64,000 nt of DNA, taken from Kineosporia babensis (GTDB lineage Bacteria > Actinomycetota > Actinomycetes > Actinomycetales > Kineosporiaceae). A program made the position numbers and the translations under genes. The stretch is taken from contig NZ_JAJOMB010000018.1 of NCBI RefSeq assembly GCF_021129305.1, positions 143,318 through 207,317 on the forward strand. The letters run 5' to 3'. Below the pieces are notes generated by a model. It made no database searches, was not told the origin of the DNA, and saw only the letters and a list, made by a program, of their open reading frames with translations. This document shows positions 43,887 to 53,231 of the stretch, piece by piece; positions within the stretch are counted from its first letter, which is position 1; every line of letters starts with the position of its first letter.

Positions 43887-44257
43887 TCTCCTCGGGCCGG
43901 GTGAGACCTGGCTCATGAGGGCGGCTCGCCGTGGTTCGCCTCGATGGCAGCCAACGAGGTTCAGTTGGTTCGGAGCCAGACCGCTCGCACGGCCGCGCGA
44001 GCGAGCCATTCGTCGTTCGACGTCATCCGGATCTCCCACTGTCCCTGGGTACCGGACGGGTGCGACGCCCATGAACCCGGCCCAGGGATCGCTGTGCACG
44101 GTCGCGAGCAACGACCACAGAGGGTTTGCCAATATCTTGCGTCACTGTCGTCACTGCCGTGACGGGCACGCGTCACGCGAGCAATCTCGTCGCGGTCGGC
44201 AGCCCTCCCCTTCTACAGTGGCCGTGAACGTCTCGCCCTGATCGTGTGGAGAAGATG
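43887..44257. other. Interval without a recognisable gene
   Basis: The first 32 bases are the displaced 3' end of the HAF-repeat gene. The rest shows no gene. Near its right end (44140-44185) CGTCAC/GTGACG occurs four times within 45 bp, including GTCAC-TGCC-GTGAC, a cluster that may be a regulator site ahead of the acetyltransferase gene. Confidence 0.4.
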
Positions 44258-45082
44258 ATGGTCTGGCAGACCGAACGGCCGGTGACCGAGTTGGTGGGTG
44301 CGGCCGGGGAGCTCTGGGCCGCCGAGCCCGCCGTGAATACGATGCTGCTGAGCCTCACTGGCGGCAGCGCACCTCACACCGGCGGTTGGTGGCGGGCCCC
44401 GGACGGATCGGTCGCCGGGAGCTATCTACATTCGACGATCGGCATGCTGCTGCTGGGGTCCATGCCGCCGAGGTCCGCGAGCGTGCTGGCCGAGAGGCTG
44501 GCTGGCGACCGGAAACCGCTCTCCGCCCGGGGCGTTCAGGGGCCTCGGGCGCTGGTTGAGGAGTTCGTGGCGGTCTGGGAAGCCCGCACCGGCGCCCGCG
44601 CCGCCGCTACCATGGACCAAGCCCTGCACCGCCTCGGCACCCTCATCGGTCCCGAGCCGGGCCCGGAGGGGTGGGCCCGCACCGCCGGTCCCGGTGACCG
44701 GGACCGGCTGCTCGGCTGGTTCACCGCCTTCGGCGAGGAGACCGGCGCGATCGTCGATCTGCCTGCCGCCGTCGACGCCCGCCTTGCCACCGGCTTGCTG
44801 ACGATCTGGGAGCACCAGGGTCGGCCGGTCTCCCTGGCCGGCAGTACGGTGCCGGCTCGCGGGAGCTCACGGATCACCTCGGTCTACACACCACCGCCCC
44901 TGCGCGGCAACAGTTTCGCTGCCGGGGCGGTGAGCGCGAGCGTGCGTCAGGCGCAGGCACAGGGGGCCGACAGCGTCGTGCTGTTCACCGACATGGCTAA
45001 CCCGACCAGCAACGCCCTGTACCGCCGCCTCGGGTTCGAGCGCATCACCGACTTCCGACAGGTGCTGTACGCGACCACCTGA
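44258..45082 (+). CDS. GNAT-family N-acetyltransferase
   Basis: 274 residues from the ATG at 44258 (GGAG six bases upstream; GTG 44246 and ATG 44255 are alternatives). The C-terminal third is a GNAT fold: ITSVYTPPPLRGNSFAAGAV corresponds to the acetyl-CoA loop and VVLFTDMANPTSNALYRRLGFERITDF to the last strands. The N-terminal half is an extra domain as in two-part actinobacterial GNATs. In the acetyl-CoA loop the second Gly of the usual RxxGxG is replaced (RGNSFA). Substrate unknown. Confidence 0.82.
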   Translation: MVWQTERPVTELVGAAGELWAAEPAVNTMLLSLTGGSAPHTGGWWRAPDGSVAGSYLHSTIGMLLLGSMPPRSASVLAERLAGDRKPLSARGVQGPRALVEEFVAVWEARTGARAAATMDQALHRLGTLIGPEPGPEGWARTAGPGDRDRLLGWFTAFGEETGAIVDLPAAVDARLATGLLTIWEHQGRPVSLAGSTVPARGSSRITSVYTPPPLRGNSFAAGAVSASVRQAQAQGADSVVLFTDMANPTSNALYRRLGFERITDFRQVLYATT

Positions 45083-45112
45083 TCCCGCCGAACCCGGCGG
45101 CATGTTCTGCCC

Positions 45113-45232
45113 GGTGAGATCGCCGCTGCTCCGTACCTGAGCGAGAACACCCTGAAGGCCCACGTCTCCCGGATCCTGATCAAGCTCGAGGGCCGGGACC
45201 GCGTGCAGGTCGCCCTGCCCGGGTCCCGGCCG
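45113..45232 (+). pseudogene. LuxR-type HTH fragment
   Basis: The frame from 45113 reads GEIAAAPYLSENTLKAHVSRILIKLEGRDRVQVALP, which in blocks matches the C-terminal HTH of NarL/FixJ regulators (EIA..L.LSE.T.K.HVSRIL.KL..RDRVQ). There is no receiver domain or start codon, and the normal SETTVKTHV has changed. It is a remnant between the GNAT gene and the convergent secreted hydrolase. Confidence 0.6.
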
Positions 45233-45264
45233 CACGCGAGGCGATCAGCCGGATCGGCCCAGGA

Positions 45265-47034
45265 TCACCAGCTGAGCATCAGGTCGCTCAAACCGAAAGA
45301 TCCTGACTTTGATGGGAATCCGATCCGTACCGACCGCGCGTTCTTGAGATCGACTCCGGTGAAGGATCTCAGCGGGACCCGGACCTGGTTGAGCAGGAAG
45401 TGCGGGGATAGGTCCTCCTGCCCGGGCGGGACCTTCTTTACCATGCGCGGGAAGTCGAGAGCGGCGGTGTCGGGGGTGACGGTCTTGCTGCGGCCCTGGG
45501 TGTCGGTCAGGGTGATGGTGAGCTTGCCGTTCTTGTTCGGCGGGTTGCGCTGGTCGGAGAAGTCCAGAGCGGCCCGGAGTTGGACGGCGGAGTACTTGCT
45601 GAAGTCGCGGTGGCGGCGGGGGACGGCGTTGGTGAGGGAGGCGTTGGCCTGTTTCCAGGCGGTCTTGGCCAGTGGAAGGTCTCCGTCGATGTGGTGGGGA
45701 GCGGAACTGGTGGGCACCTTGCGGGTGTTGCTGAGGCACGGTGTGCTGTCCTTGGTCAGCGGCGCCTTCTTTGAGCAGATCCGCAGCTGCGAAAGCTTTT
45801 TCCGGGTTACCGCGCCGCCGAGATCGTTGGTGCGCAGTTGCTTGGCGGAGTCGAGTCGATTGATGACGAGTCGGTCCTGGGCGCCGGGGATCCGGGTCAC
45901 CTGGACGACGTCCCCGGCCGGTTTCGTCTCGCCGTTCCACACCGGGGCCAGACGCTGTTCGCCGGCCAGGTGCAGGCGGAAGAACGAGTTGACGTAGGCG
46001 GTGGCGTAGCGCCGTTGCTGGGTCTCGGTCAGGCGCCCCTGGGCTCCGGCCTTGCAGATGCTGTTCTGAGGGCCGTGCCGGGCGTCGTCGTAGCCGCCGA
46101 TCCAGTCGGCGCTGGGGGACCAGGCGGTGTTGAAGAAGTTGTGGTTGGCGCCGGTGATGGCGACAGTGTACTTCGGGCTCGGGTCTTCGGGCTTGGCGTA
46201 GCGGCTGCGATCCACCAGCGAGATAGCGGTGTGCTGGTAGGTGTCGCCGTCACAGGTTGCCTCGACCACGCCCAGAGCGGCGTCGGTGATCACCTGCTTG
46301 CCGTGCGGGGCGGCGGCCAGCGGGAGTACGGCCTTCACCGTGAAGCCGGTCTTCTGCTTCTTGTAGGTCATGAACCGCGCGACGCCACCGCCACCGCGTG
46401 AGTGCCCCATCAGGCCGACCCGCTGCGGGTCGATGGCGCCGACCAGTGACTGCCCGAAAGGCGCAGCACCGGTGGTGTTCCACCTGGCGAACTCCTCGAG
46501 GTGCCGCTCGATCAGGCGGGCCCGGTTGAGCATGCCCATGTCCTCGAAGTCGGCGTCGGCCCGGTAGACGCCGTTGGCGCTGATCGAGGCCACCACGAAG
46601 CCGTGGCTGGCCAGGTTCTCGGCGAGATAGTCGTAACCACGATGGCTGGGTACCGGTTTCAGGCCGTCCTGGCACGGCCAGTCCATGGAGGCGTTCTCCT
46701 TGCCGGGCCCCTCCCAGCAGGTGATCTGGATTCCGTGCAGGAGCAGCACGAACGGGAGCTTGCGGCCGGCCGCCTGAGCCGGCCGATGGACCACTCCGCG
46801 CAGCTCCACCGGGGCCTTCACTCCAGGTAGCTTCGCGGCGTCGTCGCCGAAGTCGTACTCCTGCGTGGTGATCTTCTCGGGGCCCTTGGCGACGAGGTCG
46901 GCCATCGTGGTTGCGGCGGGCTGGCGCGGGGCCTCGGCTGCCTGGGTGACACTGCTGCTGAGGGCCAGTGCGGTGAGGGTTGTCCCGACCGCGAGGACCG
47001 AGGCCAGGGCAGTGTGTTTCTTGCGGATCTTCAT
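45265..47034 (-). CDS. Secreted alpha/beta-hydrolase, third gene of an ECF sigma operon
   Basis: 589 residues. A signal peptide (ALASVLAVGTTLTALALSS, TQAAEA) precedes a hydrolase domain with LPFVLLLHGIQ, the nucleophile elbow GLMGHSRGGGGV near residue 220 and a candidate catalytic His in ITGANHNFFN near 300. About 180 further residues form a beta-rich C-terminal domain. Relatives include extracellular lipases and polyester-type hydrolases, so an exported esterase is likely. Its ATG overlaps the stop of the preceding gene (ATGA), which ties it to the sigma factor operon. Confidence 0.82.
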   Translation of the reverse strand: MKIRKKHTALASVLAVGTTLTALALSSSVTQAAEAPRQPAATTMADLVAKGPEKITTQEYDFGDDAAKLPGVKAPVELRGVVHRPAQAAGRKLPFVLLLHGIQITCWEGPGKENASMDWPCQDGLKPVPSHRGYDYLAENLASHGFVVASISANGVYRADADFEDMGMLNRARLIERHLEEFARWNTTGAAPFGQSLVGAIDPQRVGLMGHSRGGGGVARFMTYKKQKTGFTVKAVLPLAAAPHGKQVITDAALGVVEATCDGDTYQHTAISLVDRSRYAKPEDPSPKYTVAITGANHNFFNTAWSPSADWIGGYDDARHGPQNSICKAGAQGRLTETQQRRYATAYVNSFFRLHLAGEQRLAPVWNGETKPAGDVVQVTRIPGAQDRLVINRLDSAKQLRTNDLGGAVTRKKLSQLRICSKKAPLTKDSTPCLSNTRKVPTSSAPHHIDGDLPLAKTAWKQANASLTNAVPRRHRDFSKYSAVQLRAALDFSDQRNPPNKNGKLTITLTDTQGRSKTVTPDTAALDFPRMVKKVPPGQEDLSPHFLLNQVRVPLRSFTGVDLKNARSVRIGFPSKSGSFGLSDLMLSW

Positions 47035-47804
47035 CGGACGGGGTTCCGTTCGCTGAGCTCGGCAATGCGGTACTCGGTCGAGTCGTCCGAGGTGTGTGCG
47101 ACGACGCGCACGGTGTCGGCTTCACCGGCTTCCGGGCCGGGCCACCAGGCACTCCACCAGCCGTCGGCAACGGTGGCCTGCACGGTGCGGCCGTCGGCGA
47201 GCACCAGGTCGACATGTGTCACCTGATCGGTGACCGAGCCCACGACGTGGGAGTACTCGGTGTCTCCGGAACCGGTGGAGCTGCGGGTCTCCACCGCCAC
47301 GAGCCCGTTCGCTGGAGTCGTGGGGGTACCGGGCAGCACCTGGGAGGCGTAGGTCTTGCTGTCCTCGACGCTCATGCATTCCAGAGCCTGCGAACCTTGC
47401 CAGACGATCAGCGAGACCGCAATACCGCGCTTCTCGCCCAGCACGATGTCGCCGGCCGACACCGTGGCCGACGCCGCCCCATGAGCGGAGACACAGTTCT
47501 GGGCCGCGGGCAGGAGCTCCTGCGGACTGACCGAGGTGGGTGTGGGCGTCCAGGCGGCGAACGCCTTCTCCGCCGCGCTGGGCACCAGAGTCGGCACCAC
47601 GACGACACCAGCAGCGGCGACGGCGAGCGCCGCCATCCCGATCGCCAGTGGGCGGCGGGTGACCGGCCGGCTGGTGCGCGCGGTCCCGGTGATGATCCGG
47701 TCGAGGGCGAGTTCGGAGCGTCGTCGCTCGGACGGGTCGATCACCCGGTCGCGGACCGGGTCCAGAACGCCGAGTTGTTCCAGGTCGTGCATGTCGGGCT
47801 CCAT
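47031..47804 (-). CDS. Membrane protein in the place of an anti-sigma factor
   Basis: 257 residues. A short cytoplasmic N-terminus (about 50 residues: DLEQLGVLDPVRDRVIDPSERRR), one membrane helix (LAIGMAALAVAAAGVVVVPTLV) and an extracytoplasmic domain of about 175 residues. Gene order, overlap with the sigma gene (TGATG) and topology fit a membrane-bound partner of the ECF sigma factor. The N-terminus lacks a recognisable zinc-binding HxxxCxxC, so an anti-sigma role rests on context. Confidence 0.72.
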   Translation of the reverse strand: MEPDMHDLEQLGVLDPVRDRVIDPSERRRSELALDRIITGTARTSRPVTRRPLAIGMAALAVAAAGVVVVPTLVPSAAEKAFAAWTPTPTSVSPQELLPAAQNCVSAHGAASATVSAGDIVLGEKRGIAVSLIVWQGSQALECMSVEDSKTYASQVLPGTPTTPANGLVAVETRSSTGSGDTEYSHVVGSVTDQVTHVDLVLADGRTVQATVADGWWSAWWPGPEAGEADTVRVVAHTSDDSTEYRIAELSERNPVR

Positions 47805-48355
47805 CAGATGTGGTCCTTCAGAGAAGAAGTGACGGCGGAGTCGCCCAGGGCGGTGCGCAGGCGCTGCCGGGCCCGGGTCAGGCGCATGGCGAAGGTGGAG
47901 CGGCGGCAGTTCAGAACCTGAGCCGCCTGATCGGCGGTGAGGCCGTCGAACGCGACCAGGGCCAGCACCTCCCGATCGGCGGCACTCAGCGACCGGAAAG
48001 CCCGGGCCAGGTCCACCCGATCGGCGGTTGCTCCGGCCTCGTCCGGCCCGGCCTCGCTCCAGTGGTAGGCCAGGCGTACGTCCAGGGCCCGGCGCCGTAG
48101 CCAGGACCGGGATTGGTTGGCCATCGTGTTGCGGGCTACCGCGAACAGCCAGGCCCGGGCCGCACCCGGTTCGGTGGGGACGTCGTCCAGGCGCCGCCAG
48201 GCGGTCAGGAACACGGTTGAGACCACGTCGGGCGCCTCGCTGGCCGGTACCCGACGCTCGGTGAAGCGAAGCAGATCGTCGAAGGCGTCGGCGTGCAGTG
48301 CTCGCAACCGTTGCTCCCTGAGCTCGGGGCTGTCGCGGCCGCGGTTCATCGTCAT
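47804..48355 (-). CDS. ECF-family RNA polymerase sigma factor
   Basis: 183 residues with region 2 (FDDLLRFTERRVPASEAPDVVSTVFLTAWRRL) given here in part and region 4 (LALVAFDGLTADQAAQVLN, FAMRLTRARQRLR), the two-domain plan of ECF sigma factors. It heads an operon with a membrane protein and a secreted hydrolase, all three translationally coupled. The likely job is to turn on the export of the hydrolase, and itself, on an envelope signal. Confidence 0.92.
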   Translation of the reverse strand: MTMNRGRDSPELREQRLRALHADAFDDLLRFTERRVPASEAPDVVSTVFLTAWRRLDDVPTEPGAARAWLFAVARNTMANQSRSWLRRRALDVRLAYHWSEAGPDEAGATADRVDLARAFRSLSAADREVLALVAFDGLTADQAAQVLNCRRSTFAMRLTRARQRLRTALGDSAVTSSLKDHI

Positions 48356-48973
48356 GCCCCTTGGATGTCCGGCACTCGTAGCTCTGTCACATCTGAATTT
48401 CGGACGCGGTGAACAGCCATCTTGAGCGGTCCGCCCCGCCGGGAGCCGTTGACCATGGCATCAGTGGCCAGCGCTGGGCCTGAGGTGGGGCTGTCGTAGG
48501 AGGAGCCCAGGTGGCTGATCAGCTCTTGGTCCACCTGTGATCCGGTGCGGTCCAGCGGTGGCCAAGGGCGTGATTCTGTGTCGGAAGGGACGGCCTCTGG
48601 CAACCTCTATCGAAATAGTAGAGAATGCTGGTCATGGTCGAGTTCTCGGGCGAAGTGGGTGCGTGATGAATCTGCGGCGACGTCGTTCGCGTCGAGAGGT
48701 GCGGGTGCAGGTGTTCGAGCACGTGGGACAGGACGAGGACATCCTGCGGTTCGGATCCGGGAACATCATGCGTGCCGTGACCACGAACGTGTCGAGGCGT
48801 GCTGGGCTCGGCACGGAGTTGGCTCAGGAGGCTCTGGACTCGCTCGATGCGCTGGACGATCTGAGGGCCTGGCACGTGGGTCGCGGGCGGTAGGCGTCCT
48901 TCGTCAGTCTTCGAACGAAAACGAAAGGACGGGTCCGAAGTAGTTTCGAACCCGTCCCTCGATGCTGCGGTGC
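48356..48973. other. Interval without a convincing gene
   Basis: Open frames exist on both strands (for example 48661-48893 plus and 48519-48977 minus), but neither shows a family or a good ribosome site and they shadow each other. The interval separates the sigma operon from the mannonate operon and should contain the sigma operon promoter near 48360-48420, where A+T content rises. Confidence 0.4.
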
Positions 48974-50200
48974 TCACCAGTCGTGCAGGGTCCCGTCGTG
49001 CAGGCGGTTCATCGGCAGGTAAGCCTGCTGGTAGGGGTGCGCTGCGGCCAGTTCCTCGTCCAGTTCCACGCCCAGGCCGGGAGCCGAGCCCGGGTGCAGG
49101 TAGCCGTCGTCGAAAACGTAGCTGTGCCGGAAGACCTCGTTGGTCAGCGCGGTGTGCCCGGAGTACTCCTGGATGCCGAAGTTGTGGATGGCCAGGTCAA
49201 GGTGGATCGCGGCGGCCATGCCGACGGGGGAGATGTCCTCAGGGCCGTGGATGGCGCTCTTGATCTGCCGGCCCGCGGCATAGGTGAGGAGCTTGTGCAT
49301 CGGGGTGACCCCGCCGAAGTGGGTGACCGCGGAGCGGACGTAGTCGATGAGGCGCTCGTCGATCAGCGTCTGGTAGTCGAAGACGGTGTTGAACACCTCG
49401 CCGATCGCCAGCGGCACCGTCGTGTGCTGGCGCACCAGCCGAAGCCCCTGCTGGTCCTCGGCCGGCGTGCAGTCCTCCAGCCAGAACAGGTCGTAGGGCT
49501 CGATCGTCTTGCCCAGGCGGGCGGCCTGTTGCGGGGTGAGCCGGTGGTGGGCGTCGTGCAGTAGCGGCAGGTCGGGGCCGAACTCGTGTCGTACCGCCTC
49601 CAGCACCTTGGGCAGGTGGCGCAGGTAGGCGCCGGTGTCCCAGTCCTCGACCACGGGCCGCACTCGCGCGTCGATGCGCTGACCGTCCACCGTCTCGGCG
49701 ATCGCCGTACCGGAGTGGACGCCGTAAACGGTCTCCAGGCCAGGAATCCCGGTCTGGACCCGAACGCTCTTGTACCCCTCGGCGAGCCGGGCCCGCACCG
49801 AGTCGAGCAGTTCCGGGATGTCGCGGCCGTTCGCGTGCCCGTAGGTGCGCACCCGCTCACGGGACGCGCCGCCGAGCAGCTGGTAGAGCGGCTGCCCGCA
49901 GACCTTGGCCTTGATGTCCCAGAGCGCGACGTCCACGGCAGCAATGGCGGCCATGGTGACCGGGCCACGACGCCAGTAGGCGCCCCGGTAGAGGGTCTGC
50001 CAGGTGTCCTCGATGCGGTGCGGGTCGAGGCCAATCAGCAACGGCACGACGTGGTCGCGCAGGTAGGACACGACCGCCAGCTCGCGTCCGTTGAGGGTTG
50101 CGTCGCCGAGGCCGGTGAACCCCTCGTCCGTGGTGATCTTCAGGGTGACGAAGTTGCGACCCGGACTGGTCACGATGACCTGTGCGTCAACAATTTTCAT
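48974..50200 (-). CDS. manD: D-mannonate dehydratase (enolase superfamily, ManD/RspA type)
   Basis: 408 residues. The N-terminal capping domain and barrel show the ManD signature [20 protein letters not shown] and [13 protein letters not shown]. Metal ligands are seen in [17 protein letters not shown] and LAIGEVFNT, and the catalytic His in [10 protein letters not shown]. The enzyme dehydrates D-mannonate to 2-keto-3-deoxygluconate in hexuronate breakdown; some family members act weakly or on related acids. It is the last gene of an ABC importer operon under a FadR-type GntR regulator, which supports a sugar-acid pathway. Confidence 0.88.
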   Translation of the reverse strand: MKIVDAQVIVTSPGRNFVTLKITTDEGFTGLGDATLNGRELAVVSYLRDHVVPLLIGLDPHRIEDTWQTLYRGAYWRRGPVTMAAIAAVDVALWDIKAKVCGQPLYQLLGGASRERVRTYGHANGRDIPELLDSVRARLAEGYKSVRVQTGIPGLETVYGVHSGTAIAETVDGQRIDARVRPVVEDWDTGAYLRHLPKVLEAVRHEFGPDLPLLHDAHHRLTPQQAARLGKTIEPYDLFWLEDCTPAEDQQGLRLVRQHTTVPLAIGEVFNTVFDYQTLIDERLIDYVRSAVTHFGGVTPMHKLLTYAAGRQIKSAIHGPEDISPVGMAAAIHLDLAIHNFGIQEYSGHTALTNEVFRHSYVFDDGYLHPGSAPGLGVELDEELAAAHPYQQAYLPMNRLHDGTLHDW

Positions 50201-50215
50201 AGGAGGAGGCCCCTT

Positions 50216-51028
50216 TCAGCCCTTGGTGGCACCGGCGGTCAGGCCGGCGACGAGATATTTCTGGCCGAAGACGGCAGCGAGCAGGACCGGCACCGTCATC
50301 AGCGTGGCCGCGGCCATCAGCCCACCCCAGTCGGTGGAGGCGTAGGAGATGAAGTTGAACAGCGTCACCGGCATGGTTTTGGTGTTCTCGTCCGAGAGAA
50401 TCAGAGCGAACATGAAGTTGTTCCAGCTGAAGATGAAGGCCAGCAGGCTCGCGGTGGCGGTTCCGGGGGCGGCCAGCGGGAGTGCGATCCGGCGGAACGC
50501 ACCGAACGCGCTCAGCCCGTCCACCCGTCCGGCCTCCTCCAGTTCGATCGGCAGCCCTTCGAAGAATCCGATCATGATCCAGAGGATCAGCGGGACCGAG
50601 ACGAACATGTGGCTGAGCACCAGCACCGTGTACGAGCCGACCAGCCCGAGCTGGGCGAACAGGTAGTACCAGGGCACCAGCAGTGAGATGGCCGGAACGA
50701 TCCGCGCCACGAGTACCAGCGAGCCGGTGGAGTGCATCCGGAAACGGCCGACCGCCCACGCCGCCGGGACCGCGATCAGTGCTGACAGTACGGTCGAGAT
50801 CAGCCCGACCAGCGCCGAGTTGCCCAGCGAGCGGGCAATTTCCCCGTCAGCCAGCACGTTGCGGAAGTTCTCCAGCGTGGGGGAGAAGATCAGGCCCACG
50901 CTCGGGTCGGTGACCTGCACGTTGGTCTTGAACGCAGCGGCGATCATCCAGACCACCGGCATCGCGATGATCAGGCAGACCACGGTGATGGCCAGCGCTC
51001 GCAGCGCGGTCCAGAGCGAGCGGTTCAT
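50216..51028 (-). CDS. Carbohydrate ABC transporter permease (MalG type)
   Basis: 270 residues from the ATG at 51028, six membrane helices, with the EAA loop (ELEEAGRVDGLSAFGAFRRIALPLAAP) in shortened form near residue 180 and a C-terminal AGLTAGATKG typical of MalG-type permeases. It overlaps the preceding permease gene by four bases. With it, it forms the membrane channel of a CUT1 importer. No ATPase gene is present in the operon, so a shared ATPase such as MsiK presumably energises it. Confidence 0.9.
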   Translation of the reverse strand: MNRSLWTALRALAITVVCLIIAMPVVWMIAAAFKTNVQVTDPSVGLIFSPTLENFRNVLADGEIARSLGNSALVGLISTVLSALIAVPAAWAVGRFRMHSTGSLVLVARIVPAISLLVPWYYLFAQLGLVGSYTVLVLSHMFVSVPLILWIMIGFFEGLPIELEEAGRVDGLSAFGAFRRIALPLAAPGTATASLLAFIFSWNNFMFALILSDENTKTMPVTLFNFISYASTDWGGLMAAATLMTVPVLLAAVFGQKYLVAGLTAGATKG

Positions 51029-51912
51029 ACGGATGCCTCCCGGGAACGGCGTCGCAGCAGTACGACGACCCCGACGATGAAGAGGGTGAAGAGCACCAGC
51101 ACGGCGGCGGCCAGGCCGTACTCCTGGTAGTCGAAGGTGAGCCCGTAGGCGTACACGTTCAGGGTCTCGACCTCGAAGTCGGAGCCGCCGCCGGCACCCT
51201 TGGTCGCGTACAGGATGTCGAATGTCTTCAGTGCGTCGACCGCGCGCAGGACCAGTGCGGTCATGAGCGTGGTCCACAGGCCGGGCAGGATCACGTAGCG
51301 GAACCGCTGCCAGGCGTTCGCGCCGTCCACCTGTGCTGCCTCTTCCGGGTCTTCCGGCAGGGTGCTCAGTCCGGCGAGCAGCAGCAGGGCCATCATCGGG
51401 GTCCACTGCCAGACGTCGATCAGCATCAGGACCGGTAGCGACTGGCTGACCGAGCCCAGGAACTCCTGCGGCGGGATGCCGACGGAGCCGAGCAGATGGT
51501 TGGCGATGCCGTTGGTGGGGTCGAGGATCAGCAGCCACAGGATGCCGATCGCCACCGGAGTGGCCAGCAGCGGCACCATCAGGATGGTCCGGACCACCCG
51601 CATTCCCCGGAACGGCTTACGCATCAGCATGGCGATGGCCAGACCGAGGATGGTTTCGATGACCACCGCACCGACCGTGAAGTAGACGGTTCGCCACACT
51701 GCCGGCCAGAAGCGTCTTCCATCTCCGAGGGCGTCGAGATAGTTCTGCCCGGCGTTGTAGCCCTTGCCCGCGTTCACCGCGCCGAACGCGTCGGTGAGCG
51801 AGAGGTTGAGGGTGAACAGCAACGGGAAGACGATCATCAGCCCGACGAAACCGAGGGCCGGGGCGAGCATCAGCCAGCGCAGTCGCCGGTTGGACCTGTC
51901 GAAGCCGGACAT
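51025..51912 (-). CDS. Carbohydrate ABC transporter permease (MalF type)
   Basis: 295 residues from the ATG at 51912, which shares a base with the stop of the binding-protein gene (TGATG). Six membrane helices and the EAA motif (DPEEAAQVDGANAWQRFRYVILP, in part) are present. The first helix follows SNRRLRWLMLAPALGFVG. Partner of the permease at 50216. Confidence 0.9.
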   Translation of the reverse strand: MSGFDRSNRRLRWLMLAPALGFVGLMIVFPLLFTLNLSLTDAFGAVNAGKGYNAGQNYLDALGDGRRFWPAVWRTVYFTVGAVVIETILGLAIAMLMRKPFRGMRVVRTILMVPLLATPVAIGILWLLILDPTNGIANHLLGSVGIPPQEFLGSVSQSLPVLMLIDVWQWTPMMALLLLAGLSTLPEDPEEAAQVDGANAWQRFRYVILPGLWTTLMTALVLRAVDALKTFDILYATKGAGGGSDFEVETLNVYAYGLTFDYQEYGLAAAVLVLFTLFIVGVVVLLRRRSREASV

Positions 51913-53198
51913 CAGAACTCCTGCTGACGGTTGTCGCGGACCAGGAAGTCGGCGAACTCGGCGTGCGCCTCGGCAGCGACCGGCGCCACGTCCTGGCCGA
52001 TGATCCCGGCCACCAGGGGCCGCCCGACGATGTCGCGGGCCCGGCCCACCTGGATCACTTCCGGTCGGTCGTGCCCGATCCCGTTCTCCGCGTTGATCCG
52101 CATCGCCTCGGCCAGGTCGGCCGGGAAGGCGGTGAGCGTGGACGGGTCCTCCCAGGCCGAGGAGCGGGCGCCGGGGATGCCCGCTGCCTGCAGTTCGGTG
52201 ACCATCTGCGGGCCGGAAACCCACTGGATGAACTGCCAGGCCTCGTCTTTCAGCATCGAGAACTGGTTGATCCCGACGCTCCACGAGGGGATGTTGTGCG
52301 GCTTGGAGCCGGCCGGACCAGCCGGGAACGGTGCGAAACCGACCTGCTCCTGCACCGTGGAGATGGCGGGGTCGAGGAAGTTGGAGTAGATCGCGTCCGC
52401 GTCGATGTAGAAGGCGGCCTTGCCCTGAGCGAAGATCGGCATGGCCTGCTCCAGGCTCATGTTCGTCGCGCCGGGCGGGCCGGCCCGGTCGAGCAGTTCG
52501 CCGTAGAACCGGTAGGCGGCCACCGCCTCGGGCGAGCCGATCCCCGAGCCGCCGTCAGCGGTGGTGAAATCCCCGCCGAACGAGTACAGGAAACTCGACC
52601 ACTGGGTGACCGCACCGCTGCGCTGACCTCGACCGACGTAGCCGAACCGGTCGGCGGTGGTGAGCCGGAAGGCCTCCTCACGCAGCGCGTCCAGGGTGGC
52701 CGGGGGACCGTCGACCAAGTCCTTGCGGTAGTAGAGGGCAGGGCGCTCCGTGACAACAGGGACGCTCAGAACCTTGTCCCGCGTGATCGAGCGCTGCCGC
52801 GGCGCGTCCTGGAAATCTGCCCAGTCGAACTCCTGATCAGCGACCAGGTCGCTCAGATCGGTGAGCCAGCCGTTGCGGGCGAAGAGCAGTTGCTCCTGAA
52901 GGGCCCGGACCATCATCACGTCGATGTCGTTGGCCGACGCGTTCAGTTTCACGTTGTAGCTGCTGGAGAGCTGGTCCGCGGTGAGCAGCTGCATGCTGAC
53001 CCGTCGGCCGATCGAGTCCTCGAACTCCGGCAGCCGCTTCTGCACCGCTTGAGACCAGACATGGTTGATCGCGGAAATCCTCAGGGGCGTGTTCCGCCCC
53101 GGTGTGCTGCTGCCTCCGCAGGCAGCCAGGGCCGCCGCGCCCGCCCCGGCGGCCAGTAACCGCCCGAACGCGCGCCTGTTCAGGTGTGTGCCAGACAT
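51912..53198 (-). CDS. ABC transporter sugar-binding lipoprotein
   Basis: 428 residues from the ATG at 53198 (GAGGA upstream; ATGs at 53213 and 53240 are less likely). The signal has twin arginines and a lipobox (NRRAFGRLL, LAAC) and leads into an extracellular solute-binding protein of the CUT1 class (WSQAVQKRLPEFE, ALYYRKDLVDGPPATLDALREE in part, AFYIDADAIY). It captures the substrate for the two permeases. The presumed ligand is a hexuronate, an aldonate or an oligosaccharide containing one. Transcription starts next to the 31-bp palindrome. Confidence 0.9.
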   Translation of the reverse strand: MSGTHLNRRAFGRLLAAGAGAAALAACGGSSTPGRNTPLRISAINHVWSQAVQKRLPEFEDSIGRRVSMQLLTADQLSSSYNVKLNASANDIDVMMVRALQEQLLFARNGWLTDLSDLVADQEFDWADFQDAPRQRSITRDKVLSVPVVTERPALYYRKDLVDGPPATLDALREEAFRLTTADRFGYVGRGQRSGAVTQWSSFLYSFGGDFTTADGGSGIGSPEAVAAYRFYGELLDRAGPPGATNMSLEQAMPIFAQGKAAFYIDADAIYSNFLDPAISTVQEQVGFAPFPAGPAGSKPHNIPSWSVGINQFSMLKDEAWQFIQWVSGPQMVTELQAAGIPGARSSAWEDPSTLTAFPADLAEAMRINAENGIGHDRPEVIQVGRARDIVGRPLVAGIIGQDVAPVAAEAHAEFADFLVRDNRQQEF

Positions 53199-53231
53199 CG
53201 TCGTCCTCGCCATCGAACCAAGAAGCCATTC

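Noticed and set aside
48519..48977. Minus-strand gene with VLVLSHVLEHLHP suggesting a methyltransferase fragment
   Set aside because: One short resemblance only, no SAM-binding motif, no ribosome site, and a competing plus-strand frame of similar quality.
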